Shown piece after piece: positions 61,172 through 64,000 of a stretch of 64,000 nt of DNA. A program made the translations under genes and the position numbers. Numbering within the stretch: position 1 is the stretch's first letter; each line of letters begins with the position of its first letter. The notes under the pieces are model-generated. The model was not told the DNA's origin. It worked only from the letters and a program-made list of their open reading frames with translations, and ran no database searches. Source of the DNA: Lobosporangium transversale (Eukaryota > Mortierellomycota > Mortierellomycetes > Mortierellales > Mortierellaceae); the NCBI RefSeq assembly GCF_002105155.1, contig NW_019029006.1, positions 1-64,000 of the forward strand. The letters run 5' to 3'.

Positions 61172-62700
61172 TTATACCAAAGCTTCCTGAACTCTTTCAC
61201 CTTGTAGAATCGTGATCGGTGGGGCTAATGGTGAAGATGTCTCTTTCAGCATACTAACAGATCTTACAAAGTCAAAGATCACAAAATTTAGAGCACCACC
61301 TGGAATCGCCAGAATGGCTCTTGCCTTTGTCCCCGCAAAAAATTTGAGAAATCCTTCTTTCTTCCAAATCTCCATAAATACATCCCACCATTTCAAACTC
61401 GGCATTGGTAGTTTGATCCCCGATCCATTCGTTGGTTGTAATCTTTGTTCAGTCTGGATCCGAGTTTTGACCATATCACTTGGTGAGGACAGTAGGACGC
61501 CTGCTAAGGATGCAATGCTTCCGGCTACAGAGGAAATGATCAACTGATGAAGCTCCGGTGGGGGGAAAGGCCTGGTGGATTCTAGTTGCAGTGATCGTAC
61601 AAATTGAATACCGTCCTTGACCCAGACCTTTGAGATTTCATAGGCTGGAAAATAGGCTGCAAAGAAAGGGATGGTAGACATGATGGTAGCAACGTAGCCA
61701 CGGAAGAGGAAGCGGACTCCTTCTTGTTTGAATTGAATTTTGAGTGACTCGGAGATGGGCATGGGTGGTGGTGGTTGAAGACGTTCATATGATCCAGTAA
61801 CGTATAGTGGTAGTTTGCTGGCTGCTGCAGTGGAAGTTGATGTAGCAGCTACAGTCGCTATTGCTGAAGCTCTTGTTGCAGTGGTTGAAGCTGTTACCAT
61901 TCCAGCAGCTTCAGGCATGATAACTGGAGCAACAGATGTGTTAGCTGAAGAGGCTGCTGCAGGTACCAGATTTCCTTGTGCTCCAGCTTTTGCAAGGGTG
62001 ATCTGTTGAGATATCTAAAAACATCAGTTTACAGAGCAAACGAGAAATAATGCTTGTAAGAAACAAATATCTTTTGTTTAGGTGAATAAGCACGCAGTGA
62101 ATGACTTCGCTACACCACGTCGCGTGTGCAGACAAATAGTGACATATAGGTACAGCGCAGCAACATGTGAATCGGATCAATTAAAAAATCATCCGGGATT
62201 GCTGCGTCATTGCATAAATCTATTTTTTGAAATGGAAACGTTTTTTTTTTTGAGTATAAATGCTCGCTTATGTTGGGTGTGGAAGAGCTTACCATATCAA
62301 AGGGCACTACAAAAAAAGTTGTGACAACTGCAGAGAAGGTACCGAGCACTCCACTCAAGACACTAGGGCTTTCAAGGATCTTGATATCGTAGTAGTTGTT
62401 CCCTTTGATCTGTTGCGCCAGGTAGTCGTATGTCGCAAATTGAAGGATCTTTGTTACAGTTAGGCCTGTACTAAAGACTGTCGCACCTGCATAGAGGGCA
62501 CGGACACCATTATTCTTCTGCACGTCTTTAATGACCTTGAAGATGGAAGATGAGACTGGGACAGAGGATTTGCGTTGTTGCAACAATCGCACTGTACGTA
62601 TGGGGTACATGAGCAAGATTGGTGGCACATTAAGTATTGTTCCATAGAAGTAGTACTTTTGAAAGTCGATTTTGGTTTTGTCAAGATCAGCAGGCGGCAT
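61172..62700 (-). CDS. Mitochondrial carrier, SLC25A44-like
   Basis: An inner-membrane carrier with three repeats. Two exons (62700-62293, 62014-61172) join in phase to 416 residues. The first repeat begins DKTKIDFQKYYFYGTILNVP, like SLC25A44, and its carrier motif is degenerate (YPIRTVRLLQQ instead of PxDxxK). The second repeat has VVPFDMISQQ, matching the V(P)xDVxSQ reading of SLC25A44; the third has the standard PSDMVKTRIQ. Animal SLC25A44 carries branched-chain amino acids into mitochondria; that role is inferred here. Between repeats 2 and 3 is an Ala/Thr/Ser-rich insertion of about 55 residues absent from the usual 300-residue carrier. The sense strand upstream is CT-rich. Confidence 0.82.
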
Positions 62701-63116
62701 GCTGTTGTGCAGATGTCTCCCAATAAGGTTGTATTCAGGAACGAATGCAGAATAATCAGGTTAAGGTAGAGAAAAAAAAAAAAGTGTGTGTGTGAGAGAG
62801 AGAAGGGGAGAGAGAAGGGGAGAGAGAGAGGGAAAAGAGGAAAAAGAAGTTACTGAAGGAAAAATAAAGAATAGAAGGGAGAAGGAATGGAGGAAAGAAG
62901 GAAAGGATGGGAAGGAGTAGTTCAGCCGACTTGGGCGAAGGAGTATCACTAATTGCTCAATAAATGAGACCCTTAAGAGCCTTCTTTTCAATCACTCCTC
63001 CTTGAAAGTAAGTTCCTAGGCACGTTCTTAATGCCTTTGTCGAACACAAATGCATCGAATCGCCTTTTTCATCTCTCACATCTGTTCTCATCCTTAAAAG
63101 GGCTTCTCTTTTCTAT
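62701..63116. promoter_or_regulatory. Divergent promoter region of the SLC25A44-like and COG3 genes
   Basis: The 416 bases separate two divergently transcribed start codons. 62773-62920 is purine-rich on the plus strand (GAGAGAGAAGGGGAGAG units), so it is a pyrimidine tract on the sense strand of the carrier gene. Confidence 0.5.
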
Positions 63117-64000
63117 ATGACAACTCAAGAGCGACAGGGCCAAAATCGTACCCTTGAATGGGATGAGATCGCACCTCTTACAGACCTTCAGCGACAGAGT
63201 GTGTTTGACCTTCAGGATGCTTGTGCTGAGCTACCTTTACCTGCTAATGCAAGTTACTTTTATCTCCTTCCTCACATGACATGCGGGCAACAGCTATGAG
63301 ACATTATGCTTCTCCTTCCCCTTCTTTACTCGCAAGAGGGAAAAAAGATCACTTGCTGATACTGCAAAACCTAAATCCATTGGATATATGGACGAATGGA
63401 CATGGTGTGCTTTTCTTTTTTTTCTTTTTTTCTTTAAAAAAAAACAATAGCTTGCGATCACACACAGTTCCCCACTGCCTTCCAATAGATCCAATGCTGA
63501 CCTTGTAGGGCTAGCCAAGCAATATCCGCTTCATTCTTCTCCATTTCTGCAGCCAACAGTAGAAACAACCAACATGACAGGGGCTACACTTCCTAAATCG
63601 CGATTAGGAAGCTCCACTAATGTCGATGGGACCGCTATAGAGGATTATGCTTTTGCGACAACAATAGAGCCCATTGAGACAACACAACAGTTCCTGGATT
63701 GGTTTTCAACGATCGAAGTCGATATGGAGCGAGAACAGGAGGATGTCTATCGGTAAATATCTTTACCATTTCTTCAAAGGATAGCCTGGCAAATAATAAT
63801 GTCAATGACTGAGTCATTTACCGCTTACTCTTTATCTTATTTTATTCTCATCCTTGGCTTACTCCTTTGTAGGAACTATTTGACAGTTGTGATCTTGTAT
63901 AAAGAAGCATGCGACGTGTTCTTGAAGCAGATTGACGAGACATCAGAATGTTTCAAGAGTTTAGAGGGCCATTATGCATTTGTTGAGGAAAAGACAAGAG
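63117..64000 (+). CDS. COG3: Conserved oligomeric Golgi complex subunit 3 (partial, cut by window edge)
   Basis: COG3/Sec34 is a lobe A subunit of the tethering complex for intra-Golgi retrograde vesicles. Only the N-terminal part is present. Exon 1 (63117 to about 63252) encodes EWDEIAPLTDLQRQSVFDLQ and ELPLPAN, which match the PLTDRQ..SV.EL...LPVPAE start of animal COG3. Exon 2 (about 63509-63752) has TTQQFLDWFSTIEVDMEREQ. Exon 3 starts at 63873 with NYLTVVILYKEACDVFLKQI and continues to the window edge with HYAFVEEKTR, the core of the Sec34 domain. The exon 2/3 join restores an Arg codon. The exon 1 donor is weak (GTTACT at 63253), and a GC donor just upstream (GCAAGT at 63249) does not keep frame, so the first intron is uncertain. 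Confidence 0.88.

Noticed and set aside
1..64000. CRISPR arrays, prokaryotic operons, phage or virus-like gene blocks
   Set aside because: No regularly spaced repeats, no Shine-Dalgarno-linked ORFs, and no viral hallmark genes were seen; the gene structure is eukaryotic throughout.

Overview
The window is nuclear DNA of a filamentous fungus, most likely an early-diverging one (Mucoromycota sensu lato, Mortierella-like). The reasons are many short spliceosomal introns with GTAAGT-type donors, long A/T homopolymer runs inside those introns, AT-rich spacers, and a gene set (fused BIO3-BIO1, a type-1 diacylglycerol acyltransferase, an SLC25A44-type carrier, an Asx-domain protein) that fits that part of the fungal tree better than Ascomycota. 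The taxonomic placement is an inference. There is no operon logic, no CRISPR array, and no rRNA or tRNA gene that I could recognise.

Layout. 1-1.5 kb: spacer bounded by inverted repeats, probably a decayed DNA transposon. 1.5-4.6 kb: BIO3-BIO1 biotin synthesis fusion (+). 5.5-6.6 kb: glutathione S-transferase (+), convergent with an MFSD10-like major facilitator transporter (6.7-8.9 kb, -). 9-13.5 kb: long gene-poor spacer. 13.5-15.0 kb: Crz1/Prz1-like C2H2 factor (+). 15.3-20.2 kb: a low-complexity ORF and a large regulator with an atypical GATA-like finger (+). 20.5-23.2 kb: dCMP deaminase and an ER-type cyclophilin (+). 23.5-32.4 kb: a very large separase (+). 33.5-38.8 kb: an unassigned multi-pass membrane protein, lumazine synthase and VPS45 (all +). 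38.9-41.0 kb: an Asx-like (ASXH/DEUBAD) AT-hook protein (-). 41-43.9 kb: spacer with a MITE-like inverted repeat and decayed coding sequence. 43.9-48.6 kb: SMC2 (-). 48.9-51.0 kb: DGAT1 (-). 51-53.8 kb: gene-poor spacer. 53.8-54.7 kb: small membrane protein (-). 55.5-60.6 kb: DDT/WHIM chromatin-remodelling subunit (-). 61.2-62.7 kb: mitochondrial carrier (-). 63.1 kb to the right edge: start of COG3 (+, cut by the window).

How the genes relate. The genes are housekeeping and mostly unlinked in function. Four act on chromosomes or chromatin (separase, SMC2, Asx-like, DDT/WHIM), two in vesicle traffic (VPS45, COG3), and two in vitamin synthesis (biotin, riboflavin). Gene models were assembled by hand by joining exons at GT-AG sites so that the reading frame is kept. 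Most joins are phase-consistent, which is strong support. Doubtful joins are flagged in the entries. The observations most worth a second look are the fungal Asx-like protein, the GATA-like finger with a 36-residue inter-cysteine spacer, the lumazine synthase with a low-complexity insertion, the Asp-to-Ala change in the DGAT1 FYxDWWN motif, and the recurrent T-run/A-run blocks just upstream of 3' splice sites.
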